Origin: Eggerthellaceae bacterium UBA5906
GTDB taxonomy: Bacteria; Actinomycetota; Coriobacteriia; Coriobacteriales; Eggerthellaceae
Reading direction: 5' to 3'
Assembly (NCBI GenBank): GCA_002431805.1
Contig: DJEE01000062.1
Location: 700-11,397 of the forward strand
DNA: 10,698 bases
A program made the position numbers and the translations under genes. Numbering within the stretch: the first letter of the stretch is position 1; each line of letters opens with the position of its first letter. Positions 1 through 5,259 of the stretch are shown here, piece after piece. The notes under the pieces were generated by a model. It saw only the letters and a list, made by a program, of their open reading frames with translations, had not been told where the DNA came from and made no database searches.

Positions 1-254
1 AACCCCTGGTCGGCGGCCTGTTTGACGAACGCCGCAACATCGGCGGCAGCCTTTTCGGCACTCACATCGTACGCAGACGTCAAGTCGGCCACAATCTGGT
101 CATCCGACTTGCCCGCGGCAAGCCCTTCCCAAATCACGCGCCCCGTTTCGTTCAGCTTGATCATGCCATGGAACGTTTTGCTGGCCTCGCCCGTGGCAAT
201 AACCACGTTCTGCCCCGCAACCTCGCGGAGCACAAACCCTTCCTTGATGCGCAT
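1..254 (-). CDS. PqqD-family protein, C-terminus cut by window edge
   Basis: The reverse strand reads 84 codons from an ATG at 252-254 with no stop before the window edge, starting MRIKEGFVLREVAG and containing KLNETGRVIWEGLAAGKSDDQIVADL. The pattern N-E-T-G-x-x-I-W-E-x-L, followed by a short helical region of the D-x-I-V-x-x-L type, is typical of PqqD-like proteins, small winged-helix domains of about 90 residues that bind leader peptides of RiPP precursors. Only the last few residues should be missing. The start is supported by GAAAGGGG at 261-268, 6 bases upstream. It follows an HPr-kinase-like gene on the same strand but is separated by a terminator and has its own likely promoter. PqqD-like and HPr-kinase-like proteins do occur together in some lasso-peptide clusters (paeninodin type), and also in surface polysaccharide loci. 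The partner genes would lie to the left, outside the window, so the pathway is unknown. Confidence 0.82.
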   Translation of the reverse strand, partial: MRIKEGFVLREVAGQNVVIATGEASKTFHGMIKLNETGRVIWEGLAAGKSDDQIVADLTSAYDVSAEKAAADVAAFVKQAADQG

Positions 255-317
255 GCCGCGCCCCTTTCAACCCGAAGGCGGCACGGCCGCTTTCGTATAG
301 CTTTCCTGGATAGTCAG

Positions 318-323
318 ATTATA
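318..323 (-). promoter_or_regulatory. Candidate -10 box for the PqqD-like gene
   Basis: The reverse strand has a perfect TATAAT here, about 64 bases upstream of the PqqD-like start codon. No convincing -35 hexamer is seen 16-18 bases further upstream, so an activator or a non-canonical -35 would be needed. The palindrome at 434-471 lies about 110 bases upstream of it. Confidence 0.45.
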
Positions 324-433
324 CGGCAAGCGCCGCCTAACCCTGGCGCCAGCAGCCCGCCATCAAGCAATGCGCCACAACACAAAACCAACGCCTGAGC
401 GAGAACCCGTCACTTGCCTCATCGTCCATCGCA

Positions 434-471
434 AACTGAAATTATTGCAACCGGTTGCAATAATTTCAGTT
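434..471. promoter_or_regulatory. Perfect 38-bp palindrome, LacI-type operator-like
   Basis: Bases 434-452 are the exact reverse complement of 453-471. The centre is TTGCAACCGGTTGCAA (445-460), which has the central CG dyad and spacing typical of LacI/GalR-family operators. The outer arms are AT-rich and also match perfectly, which is more symmetry than an operator core needs. Read as RNA it could fold into a 17-bp stem with a CCGG loop, but no U-tract follows on either strand, so an intrinsic terminator is less likely. It lies between the terminator of the kinase gene and the PqqD-like promoter. No LacI-family gene is visible in the window. Confidence 0.6.
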
Positions 472-478
472 AAGAAAA

Positions 479-517
479 CGAAGGCGACGGCTGGTTGGCC
501 GTCGCCTTCGTTTTTTT
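479..517. terminator. Intrinsic terminator, probably bidirectional
   Basis: A perfect 13-bp stem pairs 479-491 with 498-510 around a 6-base loop. On the + strand it is followed by seven T (511-517). On the - strand it is followed by TTTTCTTAA. It lies about 64 bases past the stop of the HPr-kinase-like gene, so its natural role is to end that - strand transcript, although the better U-tract faces the other way, where no + strand gene is recognised. Confidence 0.85.
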
Positions 518-573
518 GGATCGTAACACTGGCGCACAACCGCCAGCCTTTCAGTTGCCCGATAAGCGCACCC

Positions 574-1368
574 TTAGATTGTCGGCTTATACGGCAAGCC
601 GGTGAGCGCTTCGAAGCTCACGCGAACGGCGTCCTCGAACATGTCGCAAGCTAGCTCGTACAGCGGCGTGCGCGTAAGCAGCGCGTCAATCAGTTCCAGC
701 GTTGCGCCTGCCGCTTCGGCGCTTTTCGGCATGTACACCTGGCGCATAATGCGATCCAGACACGCGCTCGCGCTGATGCAGCGAATGGACGACGCACCCG
801 GTTCGCTGCGCGACAGAAACACCACGCCCGCAAGCGGCGCGGATACGTTTTCCTGCCAGCCTTCCTTGCCCGCCCACGGCGTGCCGTACACCACCGCCGG
901 CCGCTCGGCAGCATCGGGGATGCGCACTATCGGCTTGTCACCGTTCACAACGCGCACGTTAGGCCCCAAATACTGCCGCCACAGCATGATGTGCGTGGAC
1001 TTCCCCGTGCCGCTTGGGGCCGTGAACAGGTACGCGCGCCCGGCGTACTGGATAACCGCGCCGTGCATGAGCATGCGCCGCCGCGCGGGCAGCTGCTCGG
1101 AAAGTGCGCGCAAAACGGCAAGCGTTTCCAAATACGCGTCCGACCACGGATGCTCGTCGGTAGAGATGGCACGCTCGGCGTCAATGGCGTCTTGCGTTAC
1201 GCAAATAGCCAGGTCAGCTGACGCGTTATTTGCATCAGCCACGTAGTCTTCGCACAAGCGGCGAACCCCTTGGTGCAGTGATTCAACGTCAACGGTAAGG
1301 TCGGCAAGACGAACCCGAAAGCGCGCACCCTCACATCCGTCGCCGGCATTATTAGTTTGCGAACTCAT
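574..1368 (-). CDS. HPr-kinase-like P-loop protein
   Basis: 264 residues. The Walker A loop APSGTGKST is at residues 117-125, preceded by a short beta segment (YLFTAP) and MHGAVI at 101-106. VVNGDKP at 140-146 gives the acidic residue (D144) expected after the next strand. This arrangement matches the catalytic half of HPr(Ser) kinases and of the PEP-carboxykinase-like serine kinases. The N-terminal DRTGG-like domain of true HPr kinase is absent, so HPr itself is a doubtful substrate. Relatives are found beside PqqD-like and nucleotidyltransferase or sulfotransferase genes in peptide and surface-modification loci. The ATG at 1366-1368 is 3 bases after the stop of the Gly/Ser-rich membrane protein gene, with only a weak AGG ahead of it, so translational coupling is likely. 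A terminator follows at 479-517. Substrate unknown. Confidence 0.82.
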   Translation of the reverse strand: MSSQTNNAGDGCEGARFRVRLADLTVDVESLHQGVRRLCEDYVADANNASADLAICVTQDAIDAERAISTDEHPWSDAYLETLAVLRALSEQLPARRRMLMHGAVIQYAGRAYLFTAPSGTGKSTHIMLWRQYLGPNVRVVNGDKPIVRIPDAAERPAVVYGTPWAGKEGWQENVSAPLAGVVFLSRSEPGASSIRCISASACLDRIMRQVYMPKSAEAAGATLELIDALLTRTPLYELACDMFEDAVRVSFEALTGLPYKPTI

Positions 1369-1371
1369 GGC

Positions 1372-1956
1372 CTAGTAGTACCCCGTCCAAACGCCACCTT
1401 CGCTGGAAGGTTTATCGGACGATCCGGAACCACCATTGCCCGAGCCGCCAGAATTGCCGCCCGAGCCGGTGCCCGAGCCACCGCCGGAATTGCCACCCGA
1501 GCCCGAGTTCCCAGACTCAGCGTTATCGGCCGAGCTGCCACCAGACGTTGACCCGCCCGCAATGCTGCCAAAGTCCACCACATTGTCGGCCGAGCCATCA
1601 TCCGCGCCGCCGCCGGAGCCATTGCCCGTTGCCGCACCAGCCGCCGAACCCGACCCGCTAGCCTGCGCGGAATCGCTCGTAGCAGCCTGCGACCCGGAAG
1701 CCGTTGCATCGGCGGCGTTCTTGCCATCAGACCCGCTGCCCGACTTGCCGCCAGCGGACTGCTCCGTAGCCGCAGTGCCCGCACCGGCGCTGTCCGACTT
1801 CGCCGAATCGCTGCTTTTTCCGCACGTGGCAAACGCAACCGCCACCACAATCAGCACCACAACAACGGCCGCCACAGCCGCAATCACCATAGGCTTCTTG
1901 CTGCCCGCAGCGGAACCGCCTGCGCCAGCGCCATGCTTACCCATTCCCTCGCTCAC
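1372..1956 (-). CDS. Single-pass membrane protein with long Gly/Ser-rich tail
   Basis: I do not recognise a family. I place the start at GTG 1954-1956, because GGAAGGGAG at 1963-1971 lies 6 bases upstream; an ATG start at 2020-2022 would add 22 residues but lacks such a site. The 194-residue product has a short Gly/Ala cytoplasmic part with KK at 20-21, one hydrophobic segment of Val/Ala/Ile at about 23-44, then Cys45. From 46 to the end it is a low-complexity tail, first Ser/Asp/Ala-rich, then Ser-Gly-Gly-Asn type repeats, ending VWTGYY. The positive-inside rule puts the tail outside the cell. AFATC could be a poor lipobox, but Thr at -1 argues for a simple anchor. It heads a tight two-gene unit with the HPr-kinase-like gene. 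The Ser-rich tail could be a modification substrate, but the kinase should be cytoplasmic, so that is speculative. Confidence 0.72.
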   Translation of the reverse strand: MSEGMGKHGAGAGGSAAGSKKPMVIAAVAAVVVVLIVVAVAFATCGKSSDSAKSDSAGAGTAATEQSAGGKSGSGSDGKNAADATASGSQAATSDSAQASGSGSAAGAATGNGSGGGADDGSADNVVDFGSIAGGSTSGGSSADNAESGNSGSGGNSGGGSGTGSGGNSGGSGNGGSGSSDKPSSEGGVWTGYY

Positions 1957-2240
1957 CAGGCACTCCCTTCCACAAAGTTCCGCACCATAACGTTCCAACC
2001 CCATTGTCTCACACGCAGCCAATTAAGCCGCGCCGCATTCGTAAACGCACCGATATTAAGTGCCGAAATAAAGCTTTTCCCAACAACCCACCTACCAGGT
2101 AAAATACAATTTCGTGAGCGAGTTTTAGCCTCCACCGCGCAGTCGCCCCAGAGCTATCGCAATTGCGTATCCGCGCCACCAAATCGTTCGCGAGGGAATC
2201 ACAACCAAGCAGTCAATTGAACATATCGTTCATACCCGCA

Positions 2241-2384
2241 TTACGAAAACGCCGCTTGACCGTGCCGCAGTTCGAGCAGTTCGTCGTTAACGTATATCTC
2301 GCTATAGGAGACGCCCTCCAGCTTTTGCTTGAAGGAGACACTCTGCGCAAACCTAGCATTTTCCGGCCGCGGGTAGAGAAGCAT
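2241..2384 (-). CDS. Possible small protein, 47 codons, doubtful
   Basis: The reverse strand runs from ATG (2382-2384) to TAA (2241-2243). The product begins MLLYPRPENARFAQ and ends LLELRHGQAAFS. The composition, with charged residues alternating with a hydrophobic pattern (YSEIYVNDELLEL), looks protein-like rather than random, and third-position GC is fairly high (about two thirds). Against it: an in-frame TAG lies just upstream, there is no good ribosome binding site, and the start codon sits in the loop of the hairpin at 2365-2402. It may be a genuine small gene, the tail of a decayed longer gene, or chance. No family is recognised. Confidence 0.25.
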   Translation of the reverse strand: MLLYPRPENARFAQSVSFKQKLEGVSYSEIYVNDELLELRHGQAAFS

Positions 2385-2402
2385 GTTCTTCTACCCGCGG
2401 CC
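2365..2402. repeat. Strong GC-rich hairpin
   Basis: Bases 2365-2376 (GGCCGCGGGTAG) pair perfectly with 2391-2402. AGAA (2377-2380) then pairs with TTCT (2386-2389), leaving one bulged base and a 5-base loop. No run of T follows on either strand, so it is not a classical terminator. It is about 207 bases beyond the stop of the ArsC-like gene. Read on the - strand, the loop holds the ATG of the doubtful 47-codon ORF. Confidence 0.6.
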
Positions 2403-2608
2403 CCAACTGAACAGCCTTCCATTTCCTGGACGCGAGAAACGGGAGACATAGAGAGAGTAAGATTAATTGGGCACCAAGTTAAAGGCAAAGGTGGCCCACA
2501 CTCCCTTGATTGCATTTGTGCGAGTAATTTGCCTACGGCACTACCACCGACAATTCTCTATGGCATTACTCCCATTTGTCTAAATCGAGTAGACCGGATG
2601 CGAAATGC

Positions 2609-2971
2609 CTATAGCAGCGCGGCTTGCCAGTCTGCTTCTTTGAAGCCGGTTAGGACGAAGTTGGGGCCCACGATGATGGGGCGCTTTACCAGCATGCCGT
2701 TGGTTGCCAGCAGCTCGTAGGCTTCTGCGTCCGACATGCCCGCATCTAGCTGGGCCTTCACGTTTTGCTGGCGATACAGCTGCCCGCTGGTATTGAAGAA
2801 CCGACGCAGCGGCAACCCGCTTTTCGCATGCCATTCGGCCAGCTCAGCCGCCGTGGGGTTATCGGTCACAATGTCGCGGTCCGCATATGCCACGCCATGC
2901 GCGTCCAGCCACGCCTTCGACTTCTTACACGTTGAGCACTTCGGATACTCCAAAAACAGCACTTCCTGCAT
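2609..2971 (-). CDS. ArsC/Spx-family thioredoxin-fold protein
   Basis: 120 residues, the usual length of the ArsC/Spx/YffB family. The N-terminus (VLFLEYPKCSTCKKSKAWLD) carries CxxC at Cys12 and Cys15 after the first beta strand. The mid-section LRRFFNTSGQLYR (about 55-67) and the late KRPIIVG (96-102) with the conserved Arg-Pro are family hallmarks. Members are glutaredoxin-related arsenate reductases, the Spx transcription factors, or uncharacterised thiol oxidoreductases. This one has the CxxC of Spx and many YffB-like relatives, but with no ars operon neighbour the function cannot be assigned. The ATG at 2969-2971 is preceded by GGAAGGAG (2977-2984) with a 5-base spacer. It is a single gene; the nearest same-strand genes are more than 600 bases away on both sides. 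Confidence 0.92.
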   Translation of the reverse strand: MQEVLFLEYPKCSTCKKSKAWLDAHGVAYADRDIVTDNPTAAELAEWHAKSGLPLRRFFNTSGQLYRQQNVKAQLDAGMSDAEAYELLATNGMLVKRPIIVGPNFVLTGFKEADWQAALL

Positions 2972-3095
2972 ACCGGCTCCTTCCCCAACCAGCCGCGCCG
3001 TCCGCGGCTTCCGTTTCGCAAAGCATAGCGCAAATGAAGCGGCAAAATCTCACTCAACCGTGCACAATGCTAGGCAAATCAACGGATGGGGGGCA

Positions 3096-3179
3096 AAGTG
3101 CTCCCTTTCGTTTGGAGACATTCCTGTTTGCAAGGGGGGGGTAAGGGGAAGGATGTCTCCAAACGAAAGAGGGCCACTT
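3096..3179. repeat. Long imperfect hairpin with G8 in the loop
   Basis: The core stem is 17 bp and perfect (3105-3121 with 3153-3169). The outer AAGTG/CACTT (3096-3100 with 3175-3179) extends it after a few unpaired bases. The 31-base loop contains eight consecutive G (3134-3141), then GGGG (3145-3148). G6 runs also lie just outside at 3088-3093 and 3182-3187, so the + strand carries four G-tracts in about 100 bases. It is upstream of the ArsC-like gene and just left of the composite repeat. There is no U-tract. Its function is unknown. Confidence 0.65.
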
Positions 3180-3193
3180 GAGGGGGGTGCCGA

Positions 3194-3331
3194 AAAATCG
3201 CGTTAGTTTGTGACTTAATCGGAACATGCGGGGTATCCAACCCTGCTGGGCAACGTTTCCCCAGGTCATCAAGTGACGCAAAACTGCGCTACCCACCATC
3301 CGCGCAGCAAGCCACAAACTAACGCGTTTTT
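3194..3331. repeat. Inverted-repeat unit A, copy 1
   Basis: The left arm CGCGTTAGTTTGTG (3199-3212) is the exact reverse complement of 3313-3326. Beyond one mismatch, A4 and T4 continue the symmetry. The outer CGCG boxes span 128 bases, exactly as in the second copy, though the interior has diverged. At the dyad centre is the conserved motif TTTCCCCAGGTCA (3256-3268). Confidence 0.8.
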
Positions 3332-3404
3332 GCCATCATGACTTGCCGCGAAACCGGCCGCGCTTTCAGGAAGCGCCTGTACGAACGGTGGAGCGCATGC
3401 CTGC

Positions 3405-3553
3405 GTCACGAACTCGCTCGTGTTTGCGTTTTGTTGGGAACCGGCCAGGTAGCCTAATTTTTCTCAAAGCGTTGACCTGGGAAAACGCAATGCAAGACAC
3501 GGTTGCTACTCGCACTTCCCACGTTAAAACGCAAACACAAGCGAGTTCGTGAC
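3405..3553. repeat. Inverted-repeat unit B, copy 1
   Basis: The 28-base left arm (3405-3432, GTCACGAACTCGCTCG then TGTTTGCGTTTT) pairs with 3526-3553 at 27 of 28 positions. The dyad centre holds GTTGACCTGGGAAAACG (3471-3487), which is the reverse complement of the unit A centre apart from one base over 15. An inner GGTAGC/GCTACT pairing (3448-3453 with 3505-3510) is also present, and is stronger in copy 2. No target-site duplication is seen. Confidence 0.82.
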
Positions 3554-3592
3554 ATTCCGCCGCCGAGGAGGGGTTAAGCCGACGGCGGAATG
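3553..3592. repeat. Hairpin, 10-bp stem
   Basis: CATTCCGCCG (3553-3562) pairs perfectly with CGGCGGAATG (3583-3592) across a 20-base loop. It directly abuts the end of unit B. There is no U-tract on either strand. Confidence 0.55.
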
Positions 3593-3633
3593 CCAAACGG
3601 TAAAGCAGATGGGGCACGGCTCGCAAGACGGTA

Positions 3634-3674
3634 CCCGACCCCCGCCCCATGCGCGATCGCGCGGCGGGGTCGGG
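3634..3674. repeat. GC hairpin enclosing a 12-bp palindrome
   Basis: Bases 3634-3646 pair with 3663-3674, with one bulged C. The loop contains the perfect palindrome GCGCGATCGCGC (3651-3662). No U-tract follows. It is the second stem-loop past the end of the anchor gene and may protect the 3' end or back up termination of the reductase transcript. Confidence 0.55.
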
Positions 3675-3704
3675 GCGAAGCCTAGTAGTTGCCTGCCGAC
3701 TTGT

Positions 3705-3734
3705 GCTTGGGGCCGGGAAACCCCGGCCCCAAGC
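3705..3734 (-). terminator. Terminator-like stem-loop after the reductase operon
   Basis: A perfect 13-bp stem (3705-3717 with 3722-3734) with a 4-base loop begins 8 bases past the stop of the anchor gene. It lacks a U-tract. Stem-loops without U-tracts placed directly after stop codons are common in GC-rich actinobacteria, so a termination or transcript-stabilising role is likely but not proven. Confidence 0.65.
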
Positions 3735-3742
3735 GCGGCGGC

Positions 3743-4618
3743 CTAGTAGAACATGAACACGGACAGGCCCATGTTGTAGAAGGCTATGCGCAGGCAGATG
3801 GCGCCGGCCAGGGCGGCCACAACCGCTACGGAGCCGAAGATCTTCCAGCTAGCCGCGTCGGCCTTGCGCTTGGCAAGCAGACAGCACGCCAGCGGCACGA
3901 CCGCGCCCACAACTACGGCGCCCAGCCACAGCAGCACGGCCTGACCGCCAGCAACGGCAGCGGCGTCCACCATAGCCTTGGTGGGGTGCGTGGGGTCGAA
4001 GTAGTTGCCAACCTCCACGAACGAACCACCACTGACCTGCAAGAACACCGCGTACGCCACCGCGCACACCGCGCCAATGACCGCGCCTACAAGCGCCGGC
4101 GTGCCAACGGCAGCCACGTCGTCACCGGCAACGGCCATGATCACGGCAACAGTTGCCGGGCCGAGCACGCACGCCGCGCCCACGATAGACAACACCTCGA
4201 GCACCGAGTTCCATGCCGGACGCGCGGGCATCATATACGAGTGAGCACACACCGCCGCCAGCACCACCGCGATGACCGCGGCGCACACGGCGCACCACTT
4301 CGGCACGGTGCCGTTGCCGGACTTGCGCAGCATGACGAAGTACGCGACCATCAGCACCACCATCACCACGATGGCGATGAGCTCCTGGGTAATCCCAGAA
4401 GTAATGTGGCCGAAGCCGTTGAAGATGCGCTCCCAATGCTGCAGGTGGAAGAACACCGCGATGCCGCCAATGCACAGCGTGACCAGCGAGGCGATCAGGG
4501 CCGGCAGCTGCGCCTTGCGGCCCGCACCCTTAAGCGCAAGCACGCCCTGCGCGCCGAAGATGCCGGCACTCCACGCAACCAGCGTGGTGAAAAGGATCAG
4601 AGGCCATTGCAGTTCCAT
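3743..4618 (-). CDS. DmsC-type membrane anchor of molybdo-reductase
   Basis: 291 residues with about eight membrane segments (near 6-27, 38-58, 77-97, 107-125, 138-163, 172-194, 221-246 and 258-281), matching the eight-helix DmsC family. Family-like signatures are SYMMPARPAWNS (127-138) in a loop and a C-terminal RIAFYN (277-282). By family role it anchors the catalytic and Fe-S subunits to the cytoplasmic membrane and oxidises quinol; it needs no haem. The start is ATG 4616-4618, overlapping the TAA stop of the Fe-S gene by one base (TAATG), with AAGGGAG just upstream; an in-frame ATG 18 bases earlier lies inside the Fe-S gene and is less likely. It is the last gene of the operon and is followed by a stem-loop. 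Confidence 0.93.
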   Translation of the reverse strand: MELQWPLILFTTLVAWSAGIFGAQGVLALKGAGRKAQLPALIASLVTLCIGGIAVFFHLQHWERIFNGFGHITSGITQELIAIVVMVVLMVAYFVMLRKSGNGTVPKWCAVCAAVIAVVLAAVCAHSYMMPARPAWNSVLEVLSIVGAACVLGPATVAVIMAVAGDDVAAVGTPALVGAVIGAVCAVAYAVFLQVSGGSFVEVGNYFDPTHPTKAMVDAAAVAGGQAVLLWLGAVVVGAVVPLACCLLAKRKADAASWKIFGSVAVVAALAGAICLRIAFYNMGLSVFMFY

Positions 4619-5259
4619 TACTCTTCTCCCTTCCACTCGTGATTACGCAGGATGTAGCGGAACGACGGATGATTGCCCACGTCAGGCAGGTGATGCACGT
4701 CGGAGTCCTTGTACGGCTTAACGGGATAGTCGCCGTCTTCGCCGGTCAGCTCGCCAAGCGTCTTGTTGTAGGGGCCGCGGAAGCTTTCGATGCCCTTGTC
4801 CAGATCGCCGAAGAAACGCGCGAAACCGCCACACTGGGTAACGCACTGGGGCAGCTCGCCCTGCGCGATCTTCTGCTCGCACAGCGTGCACTTCTCCACC
4901 ACACGCTCTTCCTCGTTAAGGTAGCGAACGCCATAAGGGCAGCTCATAGCGCAGAACTGGCAGCCGATGCACTTCGACTTGTCAATCTGCACGGTGCCGT
5001 CCTCGGCGATGTGGCTTGCCTCGGTGGGGCACACCTTCACGCACTCGGGGTCGGCGCAGTGCTGACACTGCACGGTCAGAAAGTACGTGTACACGTCCGG
5101 GAAATGACCGGAGCCCTCAGCCGTTGGATAGGGGCCGATGCGCAGCGTCTTGTTCCAGAAGCTGCCAATCGGCACGCCGTTGAACGCCTTGCACGCAACG
5201 CTGCATGCCAGGCAGCCGACGCACTTGTTCAGGTCGGTTACGATTGCCGGATGGCTCAT
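4618..5259 (-). CDS. Four-cluster ferredoxin-like electron-transfer subunit
   Basis: 213 residues, DmsB-like. Sixteen cysteines form four [4Fe-4S] sites: Cys13/16/19/23, Cys65/68/73/77, Cys97/100/103/107 and Cys124/127/139/143. The spacing agrees with the DmsB/NrfC/PsrB family, which relays electrons from the membrane anchor to the molybdenum subunit. It has no signal peptide, as usual for a subunit exported together with a Tat-bearing partner. Its ATG (5257-5259) overlaps the TGA of the catalytic gene by 4 bases (ATGA), and AGGGAGG precedes it by about 8 bases. Its own stop overlaps the anchor start by one base. All three genes are therefore translationally linked. Its C-terminal part (about 150-213) lacks cysteines and resembles the tail of respiratory B subunits. 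Confidence 0.97.
   Translation of the reverse strand: MSHPAIVTDLNKCVGCLACSVACKAFNGVPIGSFWNKTLRIGPYPTAEGSGHFPDVYTYFLTVQCQHCADPECVKVCPTEASHIAEDGTVQIDKSKCIGCQFCAMSCPYGVRYLNEEERVVEKCTLCEQKIAQGELPQCVTQCGGFARFFGDLDKGIESFRGPYNKTLGELTGEDGDYPVKPYKDSDVHHLPDVGNHPSFRYILRNHEWKGEE

Larger units (their letters stand above)
1957..2608. other. Gene-poor intergenic stretch
   Basis: No ORF here has convincing coding character on either strand. The A+T content rises at 2030-2130, upstream of the Gly/Ser-rich protein gene, and a - strand TTAATAT near 2053-2059 could be part of its promoter, though no good -35 partner at normal spacing was found. A 47-codon ORF (2241-2384) and a strong hairpin (2365-2402) are listed separately. 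No U-tract terminator was found after the ArsC-like gene that ends at 2609. Confidence 0.6.
3194..3553. repeat. Composite repeat, copy 1 (unit A, spacer, unit B)
   Basis: Unit A (3194-3331), a spacer of about 73 bases and unit B (3405-3553) occur in the same order and orientation at 10372-10698. The spacer also shows local similarity between copies (CAGGAA, then ACGAACGG), so A and B appear to belong to one element of about 360 bp. The spacer holds a small hairpin, GCGCTT-TCAGG-AAGCGC. No ORF with coding character is present. This copy lies downstream of the reductase operon; copy 2 lies downstream of the divergent regulator, so the element brackets the whole locus. Confidence 0.75.

Noticed and set aside
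337..429. A 30-residue ORF on the - strand with Cys and Trp (start MDDEASDG), considered as a RiPP precursor next to the PqqD-like gene
   Set aside because: There is no ribosome binding site, it lies upstream of the probable -10 box, and the product has no recognisable leader/core pattern. Chance is the simpler explanation.
2163..2720. A 185-codon open frame on the + strand crossing the intergenic gap
   Set aside because: Its 3' part is antisense to the ArsC-like gene. The rest has no recognisable domain, no good ribosome binding site and runs through the hairpin at 2365-2402.
3079..3089. TCAACGGATGG shared with 10449-10459
   Set aside because: An 11-base match is expected several times by chance in a window of this size, and the flanks do not align.
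3194..3553. Reading the inverted-repeat units as an IS element or a CRISPR array
   Set aside because: There is no transposase ORF, no target-site duplication and no regularly spaced short direct repeats. At most the units could be non-autonomous elements.
3689..4642. A 317-codon open frame on the + strand rich in His, Arg and Gln
   Set aside because: It is the shadow of the membrane anchor gene. The odd composition is what antisense of hydrophobic codons gives.
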